A stretch of DNA of 64,000 nt, taken from NCBI RefSeq assembly GCF_001424225.1, contig NZ_LMOR01000001.1, positions 820,326 through 884,325 on the forward strand, written 5' to 3'. The notes under the pieces are model-generated. The model had not been told where the DNA came from. It was given only the letters and a program-made list of their open reading frames with translations, and searched no databases. Source of the DNA: Microbacterium sp. Leaf151. Its GTDB lineage: Bacteria; Actinomycetota; Actinomycetes; Actinomycetales; Microbacteriaceae. Shown here one piece after another: positions 8,632-17,722 of the stretch. Both the position numbers and the translations under genes were made by a program. How positions within the stretch are numbered: the stretch's first letter is position 1; each line of letters starts with the position of its first letter.

Positions 8632-9828
8632 ATGACCACCACCGCCCCCGTTCCCACGTCCGTCGCCGGCCTGTCGACGATGCGCTACGGCGGACTCGTC
8701 GTCGTGATGCTGCTGAGCTTCCTGCTCGTCACCGCGGAGTTCCTCCCCAACGGTGTCCTCACCGAGATGGCCGCCTCGCTCGGCGTGACCCCCGGTCAGG
8801 CGGGGCAGACGGTCACCGTCACCGCCCTGGCGGGGCTCCTCTTCGCCCCCACGGTGGGCCTGCTGCTCCCGCGCCTCGACCGCCGCACGCTGCTGGTGGC
8901 CGCGGCCGCCGCGGCGACGGTGTCGAGCCTCGTGGTGGCCATCGCCCCCAGCCTTCCCGCGATCCTCGTCGCCCGCTTCCTGCTCGGGGCGGCGATCAGC
9001 GGGTTCTGGTCGATGTCGATCACGGTGGCGGCGCGCCTGTCGAGCCCCGACCGCATCGGACGCGCCATGATGTTCGGCTCGGCGGGCGTGTCTCTCGCGA
9101 CCGTCGCGGGCGTGCCGATCGGTGTGGCGCTCAGCGAGGTGCTCGACTGGCGCCTGGCGTTCCTGTCCATCGCCGTGGTCACCGCCGCGGTGGGTGTCGC
9201 CGTGCGGTTCGCCCTGCCGCCCGTGCCGCCGGCTGCGACGTCGAGCCTCGGCATCCTGTTCGACACGCTTCGCCGTCCTGGAGTGGGCGGAGGCATGATC
9301 GGACACGTCCTCGTCGTGCTCGGGCACTTCGTCGCCTACACCTACGTGCGTCTGTCGCTGGAGCGCATCCCCGATGTCGACGCGGGCACGATCGTGCTGC
9401 TGCTCGCCCTGTTCGGCGTCGGTGGAGTCGTGGGCAATCTCGCGGTCGGTGTCGTGGTCGACCGCGCCTTCGCCCGCCTCGCCGTGGTCGGGCCCCTGGT
9501 GATCGCGCTGGCGATCGCGGCGGTCATGCTACTGCCCGGAGCGATCGTGGTGGTCGCGATCGCGGTGATCGTGTGGGGCTTCTTCTTCTCGTCGTGGCTG
9601 ATCATCGTGAACACCTGGGTCGGCCACCGCATGCCCGACCGCCTCGAGGCCGGCGGCAGCCTCGTGGTCACGGGATTCCAGCTCGCCATCATGATCGCGG
9701 CGGGCGTGGGCGGCATCCTCGTCGACGCGACGAGCGTCTTGACGGTGGATGCCATCGGCATCGCCCTCCTGATCATCGGCGCCGTGCTCTTCGGGCTGTC
9801 GGTGCGCGAGCGGCGCGGCTCCGCCTGA
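8632..9828 (+). CDS. MFS efflux transporter, DHA1 (AraJ-like) family
   Basis: This 398-residue protein has twelve predicted membrane helices. The segment TAEFLPNGVLTEMAASLGVT after helix 1 and the LPRLDRRTLL loop between helices 2 and 3 are typical of the AraJ/sugar-efflux/chloramphenicol-resistance branch of drug:H+ antiporters. It should export a small hydrophilic or amphipathic compound by proton antiport; the substrate cannot be read from the sequence. ATG 8632 is chosen because the family's short N-terminus precedes helix 1 at about residue 20. It is convergent with an AraC-family regulator and preceded by a 14-bp direct repeat. Confidence 0.85.
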   Translation: MTTTAPVPTSVAGLSTMRYGGLVVVMLLSFLLVTAEFLPNGVLTEMAASLGVTPGQAGQTVTVTALAGLLFAPTVGLLLPRLDRRTLLVAAAAAATVSSLVVAIAPSLPAILVARFLLGAAISGFWSMSITVAARLSSPDRIGRAMMFGSAGVSLATVAGVPIGVALSEVLDWRLAFLSIAVVTAAVGVAVRFALPPVPPAATSSLGILFDTLRRPGVGGGMIGHVLVVLGHFVAYTYVRLSLERIPDVDAGTIVLLLALFGVGGVVGNLAVGVVVDRAFARLAVVGPLVIALAIAAVMLLPGAIVVVAIAVIVWGFFFSSWLIIVNTWVGHRMPDRLEAGGSLVVTGFQLAIMIAAGVGGILVDATSVLTVDAIGIALLIIGAVLFGLSVRERRGSA

Positions 9829-9862
9829 CGGGCGCGCGAGCGGCGCAGATGCCGCCCGTCGG

Positions 9863-10750
9863 TCAGACCGCGAGTTCGCGCCGCCCGGCTCGCCATTCCG
9901 ACGGCGCGACGCCCGCGTGACGGCGGAACGCCCGCCGGAAGCCCTCGTCTGAGGCATAGCCGAGCGCCCGCGAGGTCTGCGACACCGGGGTACCGGCCTC
10001 CAGCAGTTCCTTGGCCCGCCGCATGCGCACCTCGGTCACGTACGACGCGGGCGAGCTGCCGAACACCCGGCGGAACCGGGCCGCGAAGACCGACCGCGAC
10101 ATCGCCCCGAGGGCGGCGAGCTGGTCGATGGTCCACTCGTGCCCGGGGTCGGCGGAGACCGCCGCGACCACGCGCGAGAGGAACGGATCGTCGCTCCGCG
10201 GCGGCCATGCCGACGCGCGTTCGGTCGACGCCCACGCCCGCAGCGCCGACAGCAGCACCGTCATCACCATGAGTTTGCAGATGGTCTCGTCACCCTCCCG
10301 ATCGGAGGGCGCTCCCGGAGCGGGGATGCCGAGGTGCGCGGCCAACGAGGCGGCGGCGGGTTCCGCGTGGGCGAAGCCGCTGACGAACACGACGGGTGGG
10401 AGGGCGCGGGTGTCGGCGGTCGGCGTGACCTCCAGCGGCACGACGGTCACCTCGGCACCGGACTGCGACGTCAGCGTGAGGGCGTGGCATCCGAGGGAGA
10501 CGAAGGCATCGCCCGCGAGCAGTGTGCGCTCGCCCTCGATCGCCGCGGCAGCGCCCGACGGCGCGTCGACCGTGCACGCGGGTCGCTCGGGTGCCCGACC
10601 GGTCAGCTCACCGCGCCGGACGTAGACGAGCGCCGCGGCGCCGTGGGGCAGCGGCAGTCGCTCCCTCTCGGACAGGGTGCGCTGCCAGGCGCGGCCGGGC
10701 CGCACGTCGATGCTCGACAGGGCACGTTCGAGGGTGGGCTCCGGCGTCAT
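9863..10750 (-). CDS. AraC-family transcriptional regulator
   Basis: This is a 295-residue regulator. Residues 1-170 form a cupin-type sensory domain of the kind in AraC/cupin_6 proteins. Residues about 190-290 carry the double helix-turn-helix: WTIDQLAALGAMSRSVFAAR (first HTH), then AKELLEAGTPVSQTSRALGY and GFRRAFRRHAGVAPSEWR (second HTH with the family's conserved F-R-R-A-F-R-R). It is convergent with the MFS exporter 34 bases away, which is the likely target. The ligand is unknown. Confidence 0.87.
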   Translation of the reverse strand: MTPEPTLERALSSIDVRPGRAWQRTLSERERLPLPHGAAALVYVRRGELTGRAPERPACTVDAPSGAAAAIEGERTLLAGDAFVSLGCHALTLTSQSGAEVTVVPLEVTPTADTRALPPVVFVSGFAHAEPAAASLAAHLGIPAPGAPSDREGDETICKLMVMTVLLSALRAWASTERASAWPPRSDDPFLSRVVAAVSADPGHEWTIDQLAALGAMSRSVFAARFRRVFGSSPASYVTEVRMRRAKELLEAGTPVSQTSRALGYASDEGFRRAFRRHAGVAPSEWRAGRRELAV

Positions 10751-10814
10751 GCCTGCGGCAACCGGTCGGGCGGGCTCCGTATTCCGTCGCCGGTGCGGCG
10801 GGCGGATCCGCTCG

Positions 10815-11186
10815 TCAGGTCAGCAGCTCCACCCCGCTGAAGAACCCGATCGAGATCGACAGCAGACCCGCGGCGACTCCCGCGATGAACCCCGCCGCGG
10901 CGAGTTCGCGTGCCATGCGGGCGTTGAGGCTCACGATGCCGCACACGAATGACACGCCCGCGAGCACCCACATGCCGATCTGGATCCACGGCAGGTTGTC
11001 GATCTCCGAGATCGCGCTGGCGGTGACGACGAAGATGTACCACGCGATCACCACGACGCCCGAGATGATCGCGACGACCGACGGCACACGCATGTCGCCC
11101 TTGGGCGTGGGCGGCGGGGGCGGCTCGTCGCGCGGCGGGACGTCGGTGGCCGGTTCGAGCGAATCGGGGAGGTCGTCGTCTGCCAT
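10815..11186 (-). CDS. Small membrane protein of unknown function
   Basis: This 123-residue protein has an acidic, proline-rich N-terminus (DEPPPPPTPKGD, about residues 20-31) followed by three hydrophobic helices at about 38-58, 70-90 and 96-118. No family is recognised. The order of a disordered acidic head then a small membrane bundle is common in actinobacterial conserved hypotheticals. It lies between the AraC and DeoR regulators on the same strand, with no obvious operon linkage. Confidence 0.6.
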   Translation of the reverse strand: MADDDLPDSLEPATDVPPRDEPPPPPTPKGDMRVPSVVAIISGVVVIAWYIFVVTASAISEIDNLPWIQIGMWVLAGVSFVCGIVSLNARMARELAAAGFIAGVAAGLLSISIGFFSGVELLT

Positions 11187-11239
11187 GGCCCGATCCTCGC
11201 AGGTCCTCCGGCGATCCGGGGTTGCCTTGACGCTGCGGC

Positions 11240-12019
11240 TCAGGCGCGGACGACCCGGATACCGGCCGCCGTGATCGCCTGCGCGGCCATCTCGGGCAGG
11301 GCTCCGTCGGTGATGACCTCGGCGAGCTCCGCGAGACGCAGGGCGCGGTACTTGGCGAAGCGGCCGTACTTCGAGCTGCCGGCGACGAGTACCGCGCGCT
11401 CCGCGGCATCGACGGCGGCCCGCTTGGCCTCGACCTTCGCCTCGACCGGTGTGGTGACGCCGTGGCCGAGGTCCCAGGAGCTCGACGAGATGAAGGCCAG
11501 ATCGAGTGACAGCTCGGCGAGGGTGAGTCGGGTGAGACGCCCGATGGTGGAGAGATTCGTTCGGTCCACCCGACCGCCGACCGAGATGAGGTCGGCACTC
11601 GGGTGGTCGAGGAAGGCCTGCACCGTCGCGATGTCGTTCGTGACGACGGTCAGGTCGTGGATGTGCTCGAGGAACGGCCGCATCGCCTGGGCGGTGGTGC
11701 CCGCGTCGAGGTAGATGGTCATCGTGTCGCGCACGAGGCGCGACGCGGCGCGCGCGATCGCCGTCTTCTCCGCGATCTCGCTGGTCGCCTTCTCGGCGCG
11801 CGAGGGCTCGAGCACGAGACGGGTGGCGAGCTTGGCGCCGCCGGTCGTGGCCTGCACGAGGCCCTGCTCCTCGAGGACGGCGACGTCTCGGCGCACCGTC
11901 ATCTGGCTGACTCCGACGAGGTCGCTCAGCTGACGAAAGCTCAGGACGCGCTCGCGGTGCAACGCCTGGACGATGCTTTCCCGGCGCTGATCGGGGATCA
12001 TCGGGGCGGCTTCGCTCAT
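11240..12019 (-). CDS. DeoR/GlpR-family repressor of the acid-sugar locus
   Basis: This is a 259-residue regulator. The N-terminal winged helix reads RRESIVQALHRERVLSFRQL then SDLVGVSQMTVRRDVAVLEE (residues about 12-55), the classic DeoR pattern. The C-terminal domain has the DeoR sensor motifs YLDAGTTAQAMRPFL, VTNDI, and SVGGRVDR. Such proteins release DNA on binding a phosphorylated sugar. It lies 19 bases downstream of otnC in the same direction, so otnK-otnC-deoR is one unit. Control of that operon and of the divergent oxidoreductase/permease pair is a strong inference. Confidence 0.88.
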   Translation of the reverse strand: MSEAAPMIPDQRRESIVQALHRERVLSFRQLSDLVGVSQMTVRRDVAVLEEQGLVQATTGGAKLATRLVLEPSRAEKATSEIAEKTAIARAASRLVRDTMTIYLDAGTTAQAMRPFLEHIHDLTVVTNDIATVQAFLDHPSADLISVGGRVDRTNLSTIGRLTRLTLAELSLDLAFISSSSWDLGHGVTTPVEAKVEAKRAAVDAAERAVLVAGSSKYGRFAKYRALRLAELAEVITDGALPEMAAQAITAAGIRVVRA

Positions 12020-12038
12020 CGTCGTCCTTCGGTCCCGC

Positions 12039-12689
12039 TCAGCTTACTGAAACGGTCGCGGTCCACGGGGTGCCCCAGTGGGCGGTGATCTCGGCCACCC
12101 GCTCGGGGGCGATGAGCCGTCGCCGGTGACCGTCCGTGAGCAGGGTGATGCGGCACGCCTCTTCGAGCTCCACCGTGCTGTCGACGGTCGACGCGGCATC
12201 CGGTCCGCTCACGACCGCGCCGTGGTTCGCCAGCAGTGCCCCGTGGAACGGGAACGGGCAGTCGGTGATGAGGTCGCCCATGGCGGGGTCTCCCGGCGGA
12301 ACGAAGTCCAGCAGCGGTACCTGCCCCACGCGCATGAGGGAGTAGGGCGTCAACGGCGGCACGGCGGTGTGCGCGGCCCACGGTTCGAGACACGACACCG
12401 CGACGGTCGACGGGGAGTGCACGTGGACGACGGCGCTGTGCTGCGGGTTCCGGGCGTACATCGCGAGATGCAGCGGCACCTCCTTGGAGGGGCGGATGCC
12501 GTTGACGAGGTCGCCAGCGAGGGTCAGGACGGAGATGTCCTCGGGCGTGAGGGCGCCGAGGCGCGTACCGGTGCCCGACATCAGCACGTGATCGCCCTCG
12601 CGCACGCTCACGTTGCCCGAGGTGCCCGGGCTCAGTCCCGCCTCGACGAGGGTCCGGCCGGCCGCGATGAGATCGTCGACGGCGCTCAT
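12039..12689 (-). CDS. otnC: 3-oxo-tetronate 4-phosphate decarboxylase-like class II aldolase
   Basis: This 216-residue class II aldolase/adducin-type protein has the zinc site visible as HVHSPSTVAV (two histidines, about residue 90) and ANHGAVVSG (third histidine). GLSPGTSGNVSVREGD is the phosphate-binding opening, and the S-K-E-V-P-L-H motif at about 68-74 is standard for the fold. Beside an OtnK kinase, this family decarboxylates 3-oxo-tetronate 4-phosphate to dihydroxyacetone phosphate. ATG 12689 overlaps the otnK stop by four bases, which is decisive for the start. Without the kinase context it could equally be a fuculose-phosphate-type aldolase. Confidence 0.82.
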   Translation of the reverse strand: MSAVDDLIAAGRTLVEAGLSPGTSGNVSVREGDHVLMSGTGTRLGALTPEDISVLTLAGDLVNGIRPSKEVPLHLAMYARNPQHSAVVHVHSPSTVAVSCLEPWAAHTAVPPLTPYSLMRVGQVPLLDFVPPGDPAMGDLITDCPFPFHGALLANHGAVVSGPDAASTVDSTVELEEACRITLLTDGHRRRLIAPERVAEITAHWGTPWTATVSVS

Positions 12690-13906
12690 GCGAGGGCTCC
12701 CCACGCAGCAGTGAACAGGTCGGTGGCGCCGAAGTTGCCGCTCTTCAGCACGAGCGCGACGGTGTCTCCGGATGCCGTCTCCCCGGCGCTCCAGCACACC
12801 CCCGGCGCGAGCTGCGGGCCGATCTCGAGGGCCGAGATGCCGAGCGCCTGGACCACGGCTCCGCTCGTCTCGCCTCCCGCGACCACGACCCGGTGGACGT
12901 CACCGCCGGCGACGAGGCCGGCGACGACGGCGGAGAGCACGTGCTCGACGGCATCCGCCGTCGCGGAGGCGTCACGGCGGATGTCCGACAGTTCGGTGAC
13001 CGACGAGATGAGGGGCAACGCGGTCGCGGGCACGCTCCGCACCCAGGCGGTGAGGGCGGCGATCTCGGCGTCGGGGTCGGAGACAGCGGCATCCAGGTCC
13101 ACCCCTCTCGCGATGGCGCCGCGGGCGGTCGCGTCGGCGATCTGCGCACGGGTCGCCGCCGACGCGGAACCGCACACCACGAGCCGACCGGGACCGACCG
13201 CGGGGAAGGGTACGTGAGCGTCGACGGCGGGGGCGTCGAGGTGCGCCGCGAGCGCGGCTCCCCCGGAGACCACCCGCAGGTGGCGAGACGCGTCGGCGAT
13301 CACTGCGAGGTCGGCATCGGTTTCGGCATCCACGATGAGATATCCGGGAGTGGCACGGTCGATCGCCGCGCGCAGGGCCTCCTCGCCGCCGCGCACGGTG
13401 TCGAGTCCGATCTCGGTCAGCTCGGCGCTGGTCTGCGGGGCCAGGATTCCGCTGAGTCGCGAGATCGTCATGGGCGTCAGCGGGTGGTGGCGCATGGGGG
13501 AGTCCTCGAGCGGCACGCCGTCCACGAACAGGACACCGTCGCGCACCGTGCGTCCGTTCGCGGGGAACGAGGGCACGACGATGGTGCGGTCGGTGTCCGC
13601 TCGTCCGATGATCGCGTCGAGCACCGGGCCGATGTTGCCCTCGTCGGTCGAGTCGAATGTCGAGCAGTACTTCACGTACAGGCGATCCGCCCCCGCCGCG
13701 AGAAGGCGGTCGGTGGCGGCGAGCGAGGCCGAGACCGCCTCGTCGACCGGCGCCGTCCGCGACTTCAGGGCGACGACCACCGCGTCGTGGTCGGTGGGGA
13801 TGTCGTGCTCGCCGATGACGACGGCGGTGCGCAGGCCGCGCTCCCGCAACGCGGTGGCGAGGTCGGTCGCGCCGGTGAAGTCGTCAGCGATGGCGCCGAA
13901 GTGCAT
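12686..13906 (-). CDS. otnK: Four-carbon acid sugar kinase, DUF1537 family (3-oxo-tetronate kinase-like)
   Basis: This is a 406-residue kinase. Its N-terminus, AIADDFTGATDLATALRERG, is the invariant DUF1537 opening, and KYCSTFDSTDEGNIGPV at about 84-100 is the substrate-binding signature. The C-terminal half carries the nucleotide-binding motif VVVAGGETSGAVVQALG. DUF1537 proteins phosphorylate four-carbon acid sugars such as 3-oxo-tetronate, threonate or erythronate derivatives, with the product passed to an OtnC-type decarboxylase. ATG 13906 matches the family start. The promoter lies in the 166-base divergent gap. Confidence 0.87.
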   Translation of the reverse strand: MHFGAIADDFTGATDLATALRERGLRTAVVIGEHDIPTDHDAVVVALKSRTAPVDEAVSASLAATDRLLAAGADRLYVKYCSTFDSTDEGNIGPVLDAIIGRADTDRTIVVPSFPANGRTVRDGVLFVDGVPLEDSPMRHHPLTPMTISRLSGILAPQTSAELTEIGLDTVRGGEEALRAAIDRATPGYLIVDAETDADLAVIADASRHLRVVSGGAALAAHLDAPAVDAHVPFPAVGPGRLVVCGSASAATRAQIADATARGAIARGVDLDAAVSDPDAEIAALTAWVRSVPATALPLISSVTELSDIRRDASATADAVEHVLSAVVAGLVAGGDVHRVVVAGGETSGAVVQALGISALEIGPQLAPGVCWSAGETASGDTVALVLKSGNFGATDLFTAAWGALA

Positions 13907-13980
13907 GGAAGACCTTTTCGTCGGGTGCGGACCGCGGAGGCGGCCCTCGTCCAGTGTATGTGAAGATTTGAGAAGATAGT

Positions 13981-14008
13981 TTGACAATTTGTGAGTCGGC
14001 GTTACAGT
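13981..14008 (+). promoter_or_regulatory. Sigma-70-type promoter for the oxidoreductase-permease operon
   Basis: A perfect TTGACA (13981-13986) is followed after 16 bases by TACAGT (14003-14008), 64 bases before the GTG start at 14073. The surrounding 13965-13995 stretch is locally AT-rich with repeated TTTGA elements (TTTGAGAAG, TTTGACAAT), possibly DeoR half-sites shared with the divergent otnK promoter. Confidence 0.6.
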
Positions 14009-14072
14009 TGCCGAGCACCCGATGCGCTCCCCCCGGCATCCCACGACTTTCGACGACGTAAGAGGAACAACG

Positions 14073-15434
14073 GTGATCCACAGCTCGGCACAGCGCCGTC
14101 AGGCCCCCATCCGCATCGCCGTGACCGGCGCGAACGGGGGCTACGGACGCACGCTGCTCGACCAGCTCCGTCGCCTTCCCGACATGACGGCCGCCCAGCT
14201 CGTCGACCCGGACGTGGAGGGTGTCCGTCGCATGCTCGCAGACCTCGGCGTCGAGGGCGACGACGTCGTCGCGGTCACGGATGCCGCCGATGCGGCCGCC
14301 GCGGTCGAGGCGGGGCGCACGGCCGTGATCGCCGACGCCGCGCACGTCGCCTGGTCGCACGTCGACGTGCTCGTCGAGGCCACCGGTCGCATCGACGCCG
14401 GGTTCGCCTACGCCGACACCGCCCTCGACCATGACGTGCACGTCGTGATGGTGAGCAAAGAGGTCGAGACGATCGCCGGCGTCGCGCTCGGTGCCAAGGC
14501 GCGCGAACGGGGCCTGCGCTACCTGCCCGGCGACGGCGACCAGCCCGCCAACCTGCTGCGTCTGGTCGACTGGGTGCTCGCGACCGGTTTCGACATCGTC
14601 GCGCTCGGCAAGTCGGGCGAGTACGACCTCGTCTTCGATCCCGAGACCGGTGTGGTGGACCAGAACGGCGTCGAGCAGCATGCGCCCGCGCTGGCGGACC
14701 TGCTCGGTCACGGTGACGATCTGCATGCCACGCTCGCCGCCCGCCGTGAGGCGGTGTCTGGCCTGAAGCGCGCCGCGGCCGCCGACTCGTGCGAGATGAA
14801 CGTCGTCTCGCTATACACCGGGGCGACCGCCGACGTCGAGACGATGCACTACCCGGTCGTGCGTCCCGACGAACTCGCCGACGTCTACGCCGAAAGCTCG
14901 GACGGGGGCATCCTCGACACGACGGGCGTGATCGACGTGTTCTCGATGCTGCGACTGCCGGGCGAGGCGAGCTTCGCCGGCGGCGTCTTCGCGATCGTGC
15001 GTACCGGCGACGACGTCACGTGGGAGATCCTGCGCGGCAAAGGACACGTCGTCAGCCGCAACGGCCGGTACGCGTGCATCTACTGGCCCTACCACTTCAT
15101 GGGGGTCGAGACTCCTCTGACGATCGCCGCCGCGTTCGACGGCACCGCGACCACGGCCGAGTCCCGACAGCACACGGTGCTCGCCGCCCGGGCGTCCACC
15201 GCCCTCGCCGCGGGCACGCCGTTCCGCGTCGAGGGTCACCACCACGAGATCTCGGGCGTCGCGCCGGTCATCGTCGCACCCGACGCGGGCGACATCGCCC
15301 CCTACTACCTGCTGTCGGGTGCGCGCCTGCGCCACGACGTCGCCGCGGGCGAGCTCGTGCGCTTGGCCGACCTCGACGGCGTGCACGAGCCCGCGGCATC
15401 CGCTTACCGTTCCGGGCTCGCGCTCGGAGCCTGA
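14073..15434 (+). CDS. NAD(P)-dependent oxidoreductase with C-terminal SAF domain (COG4091-like)
   Basis: This is a 453-residue protein. Residues 13-32 hold a Rossmann start, IRIAVTGANGGYGRTLLDQL. VDVLVEATGR and VVMVSKEVE resemble homoserine dehydrogenase. The last 70 residues form a SAF (antifreeze/FlgA-like) domain ending in ISGVAPVIVAP and GDIAPYYLLSGARLRHDVA. COG4091 proteins are annotated as predicted homoserine dehydrogenases but occur with DUF1537 kinases in acid-sugar loci. Oxidation of the acid sugar before OtnK is inferred. GTG 14073 is chosen because AGAGGA lies seven bases upstream; this removes 17 residues from the longest frame. Confidence 0.75.
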   Translation: MIHSSAQRRQAPIRIAVTGANGGYGRTLLDQLRRLPDMTAAQLVDPDVEGVRRMLADLGVEGDDVVAVTDAADAAAAVEAGRTAVIADAAHVAWSHVDVLVEATGRIDAGFAYADTALDHDVHVVMVSKEVETIAGVALGAKARERGLRYLPGDGDQPANLLRLVDWVLATGFDIVALGKSGEYDLVFDPETGVVDQNGVEQHAPALADLLGHGDDLHATLAARREAVSGLKRAAAADSCEMNVVSLYTGATADVETMHYPVVRPDELADVYAESSDGGILDTTGVIDVFSMLRLPGEASFAGGVFAIVRTGDDVTWEILRGKGHVVSRNGRYACIYWPYHFMGVETPLTIAAAFDGTATTAESRQHTVLAARASTALAAGTPFRVEGHHHEISGVAPVIVAPDAGDIAPYYLLSGARLRHDVAAGELVRLADLDGVHEPAASAYRSGLALGA

Positions 15435-15514
15435 CCTCACCCTCGACCACCCAGGAGATCGACGACGATGCACCGTTGCCCCCACCACCCCCTGCCCGCG
15501 CGCGAGGCGACCCC

Positions 15515-16864
15515 GTGAGCGTGGAGATCATCGCCCTCATCGTGCTCGTCGCGGTGTTCGCCGTCTCGGCGATCCGCAACGTCCACATGGGCGCGCTCGC
15601 GCTCGTCGCGGCCTGCGTCATCGGCGTGCTGCTGGTGGGCGAGTCGCTCGACGACGTGCTCGGCGGCTTCCCCGTCGACGCTCTGCTCATCCTGCTCGGC
15701 ATCACCTACCTCTTCGGCATCGCACGGGCCGTCGGCACGATCGACTGGCTCGTCGACAAATCGGTGCGCCTGATCGGTGACCGGGTCGCACTCATCCCCT
15801 GGGCGATGTTCGCCGTGGGAACGCTCGTGGCCTGCCTCGGCACCTCGCACGCGGCCTTCACGCTCGTGCCGATCGCGATGAGCCTCGCGCACAAGCACCG
15901 CATCCACTCCACGATGATGGGCATCGCGATGAGCTCGGCCATCGTGGGTGGCGCGCTCGCCCCGACGAGCATCGTGGGCATCACGGTGCTCACCGTCGCC
16001 ACCTCAGCCGGAATCCCCTACAACGCGGCACTCATGTTCGGCCTCTCGGTCGGCATCAACACCGTGATCGTCGCGGTCGCTTTCTTCCTGTTCGGCGGAC
16101 GCGAGCTCATGGCCCGCGGTCGCGCGGCGAAAGTGGCATCCGAAGGGCTCAGCGCCGGAGGCTCCGGCGGCGTCGCCGGCACCGGCTTCAGCACGCGCCC
16201 CCGCGGCGGTGGCACGGCGGTGCTCGAGCAGACCGTGACGCAGAAGCTCACCGGCTACCAGCTGATGACGCTGATCTCGATCCCCGTGCTCGTGATCGCC
16301 TTCTTCACACTCACGCTGAACGACGTCGACCTCAACCTCGGCGCCGTCGCTCTGACCCTGGCCGTGCTGCTCGCTTTCATCAACCCGAAGGCGGGTCGCG
16401 AGGGCCTGGCGAAGGTCGACTGGAACACGATCCTGCTCCTCGGCGGCATCATCACCTATGTCGGCGTACTGACCCGCTTGGGCGCGATCGACCAGCTGGG
16501 CGAGTTCGCGCGGTCGGTGAACGAGCCGCTCATCGCGGCGTTGGTGTTGTGCATCATCGCCGGTCTCGTGTCGGCATTCGCCTCGACGATCGGCATCATC
16601 GGCGCGCTGGTGCCGCTCGCCGTCCCGCTCCTCCTGCCTGGCGGCGGTCTCGAGATGACCGGCTTCATCTACGCGCTGGCGATCTCCGCGTCGCTCGTCG
16701 ACTGCGCACCGTTCGGCACCACCGGTGCCACCATCGTCGCGTCGGCGCACGAGAGCGAACGCCCTCGGCTGTACAGGCACCTCACGATCTGGGGATTGTC
16801 GATGGTCGTGATCGGACCCGTCATCACGATCGCACTCTTCGTGGTTCCCTTCCTGGGTGGGTGA
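15515..16864 (+). CDS. MatC-like / SLC13-family dicarboxylate permease
   Basis: This membrane protein of about 449 residues has roughly 12 helices. Its N-terminal half matches the MatC N-domain pattern: SAIRNVHMGALALVAACVIG, GGFPVDALLILLGITYLFGI, and WAMFAVGTLVACLGTSHAAF. A glycine-rich cytoplasmic loop (about 213-233) divides the two halves, and the second repeats the fold with ITYVGVLTRLGAIDQLG and FASTIGIIGALVPLAVPLLLPG. The likely substrate is a small acid, here probably the four-carbon acid sugar of this locus. GTG 15515 is the first in-frame start before the conserved region. It is 80 bases downstream of the oxidoreductase and probably co-transcribed. Confidence 0.8.
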   Translation: MSVEIIALIVLVAVFAVSAIRNVHMGALALVAACVIGVLLVGESLDDVLGGFPVDALLILLGITYLFGIARAVGTIDWLVDKSVRLIGDRVALIPWAMFAVGTLVACLGTSHAAFTLVPIAMSLAHKHRIHSTMMGIAMSSAIVGGALAPTSIVGITVLTVATSAGIPYNAALMFGLSVGINTVIVAVAFFLFGGRELMARGRAAKVASEGLSAGGSGGVAGTGFSTRPRGGGTAVLEQTVTQKLTGYQLMTLISIPVLVIAFFTLTLNDVDLNLGAVALTLAVLLAFINPKAGREGLAKVDWNTILLLGGIITYVGVLTRLGAIDQLGEFARSVNEPLIAALVLCIIAGLVSAFASTIGIIGALVPLAVPLLLPGGGLEMTGFIYALAISASLVDCAPFGTTGATIVASAHESERPRLYRHLTIWGLSMVVIGPVITIALFVVPFLGG

Positions 16865-16880
16865 CCCCTCGCATCCCCTC

Positions 16881-16920
16881 GGAACGGCCCGGATCGCCTC
16901 ACGGTGGTCCGGGCCGTTCC
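16881..16920. terminator. Hairpin terminator after the permease
   Basis: A perfect 13-bp stem (GGAACGGCCCGGA at 16881-16893 with TCCGGGCCGTTCC at 16908-16920) and a 14-base loop, 16 bases after the permease stop. There is no T-run, so termination could be bidirectional or Rho-assisted. Confidence 0.75.
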
Positions 16921-16947
16921 CGTTCGGTCCGGCCTAGGCTCGAACGG

Positions 16948-17700
16948 ATGAGAACCATCGGAGTCGATCTCGCCGCGTCAGCGCCCGGCACCGCTCTCGC
17001 CGAGGTCGTCTGGACCGGTGGTCGGGCTCGCCTGACGCGGCTCGAGACCGGGATCGTGGATGCCGACATCGTGGCATCCGTCACCTCCGGCGAGGCGTGG
17101 CTCGGCGTGGACTGCCCGCTCGGCTGGCCCGACGCGTTCGCCGATTTCGTCCAGGCGCACCACGCCGGTGTCGAGCCGTCGCTCGGACCCGTCGAGGGCG
17201 GCGCCGACTGGCGGCGGCCGCTCGTGTACCGCCACACCGACCACGTCGTGAAAGACCGCATCGGCCGCTGGCCGCTGAGCGTGTCGACCGACCGACTCGG
17301 GGTCACGGCCCTCCGCGGCGCGGGCCTCCTGCGCCGTCTCGCCGACGCCGGGTTCGTGGTCGACCGCGCGGCGGAGGGGCGCCTGTTCGAGGTCTACCCC
17401 GGTGGCTCGCTGCGCCTGTGGGGCTTCGACACGACGGGGTATCGAGTGGATGCCGCCCGCCGCGCCGTCCTGCTCGACACGCTGCGGGAGCGGGCGCCGT
17501 GGTTCGACGTCGGACCCTTCGCGCCGTTCGCCGTCGCGAAGGCCGATGCCTTCGATGCCGTGATCGCCGCTCTCGCGACCCGCGCCGGGGCGCTCGGACT
17601 GTTCGAGCGTCCGGCATCCGAGATCCTGCCGGTCGCCCGTCGCGAAGGCTGGGTGGTGCTGCCCGACGGGCCGCTCGAGGACGTGATCGCGGGGGTCTGA
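16948..17700 (+). CDS. DUF429 family protein
   Basis: This 250-residue protein begins with MRTIGVDLAASAPGTALAEV, the RNase H-like opening typical of DUF429. It continues with WLGVDCPLGWPDAFADFV, RRPLVYRHTDHVVKDRIGRW and RLFEVYPGGSLRLW. FAVAKADAFDAVIAALATRA matches the conserved D-A-x-D-A-x-x-x-A-x-A region near the C-terminus. The family's biochemical role is not established, though a nuclease-like fold is predicted. The gene sits alone between two hairpin terminators (16881-16920 and 17723-17768). Confidence 0.8.
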   Translation: MRTIGVDLAASAPGTALAEVVWTGGRARLTRLETGIVDADIVASVTSGEAWLGVDCPLGWPDAFADFVQAHHAGVEPSLGPVEGGADWRRPLVYRHTDHVVKDRIGRWPLSVSTDRLGVTALRGAGLLRRLADAGFVVDRAAEGRLFEVYPGGSLRLWGFDTTGYRVDAARRAVLLDTLRERAPWFDVGPFAPFAVAKADAFDAVIAALATRAGALGLFERPASEILPVARREGWVVLPDGPLEDVIAGV

Positions 17701-17722
17701 CGGGTGGGGGCTCGCGGGAGAT

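Noticed and set aside
7351..9327. 658-codon minus-strand frame opposite the citrate synthase and MFS genes
   Set aside because: Rich in Arg, His, Gly and Asp in the way typical of antisense frames in high-GC DNA, with no domain. Both plus-strand genes are clear.
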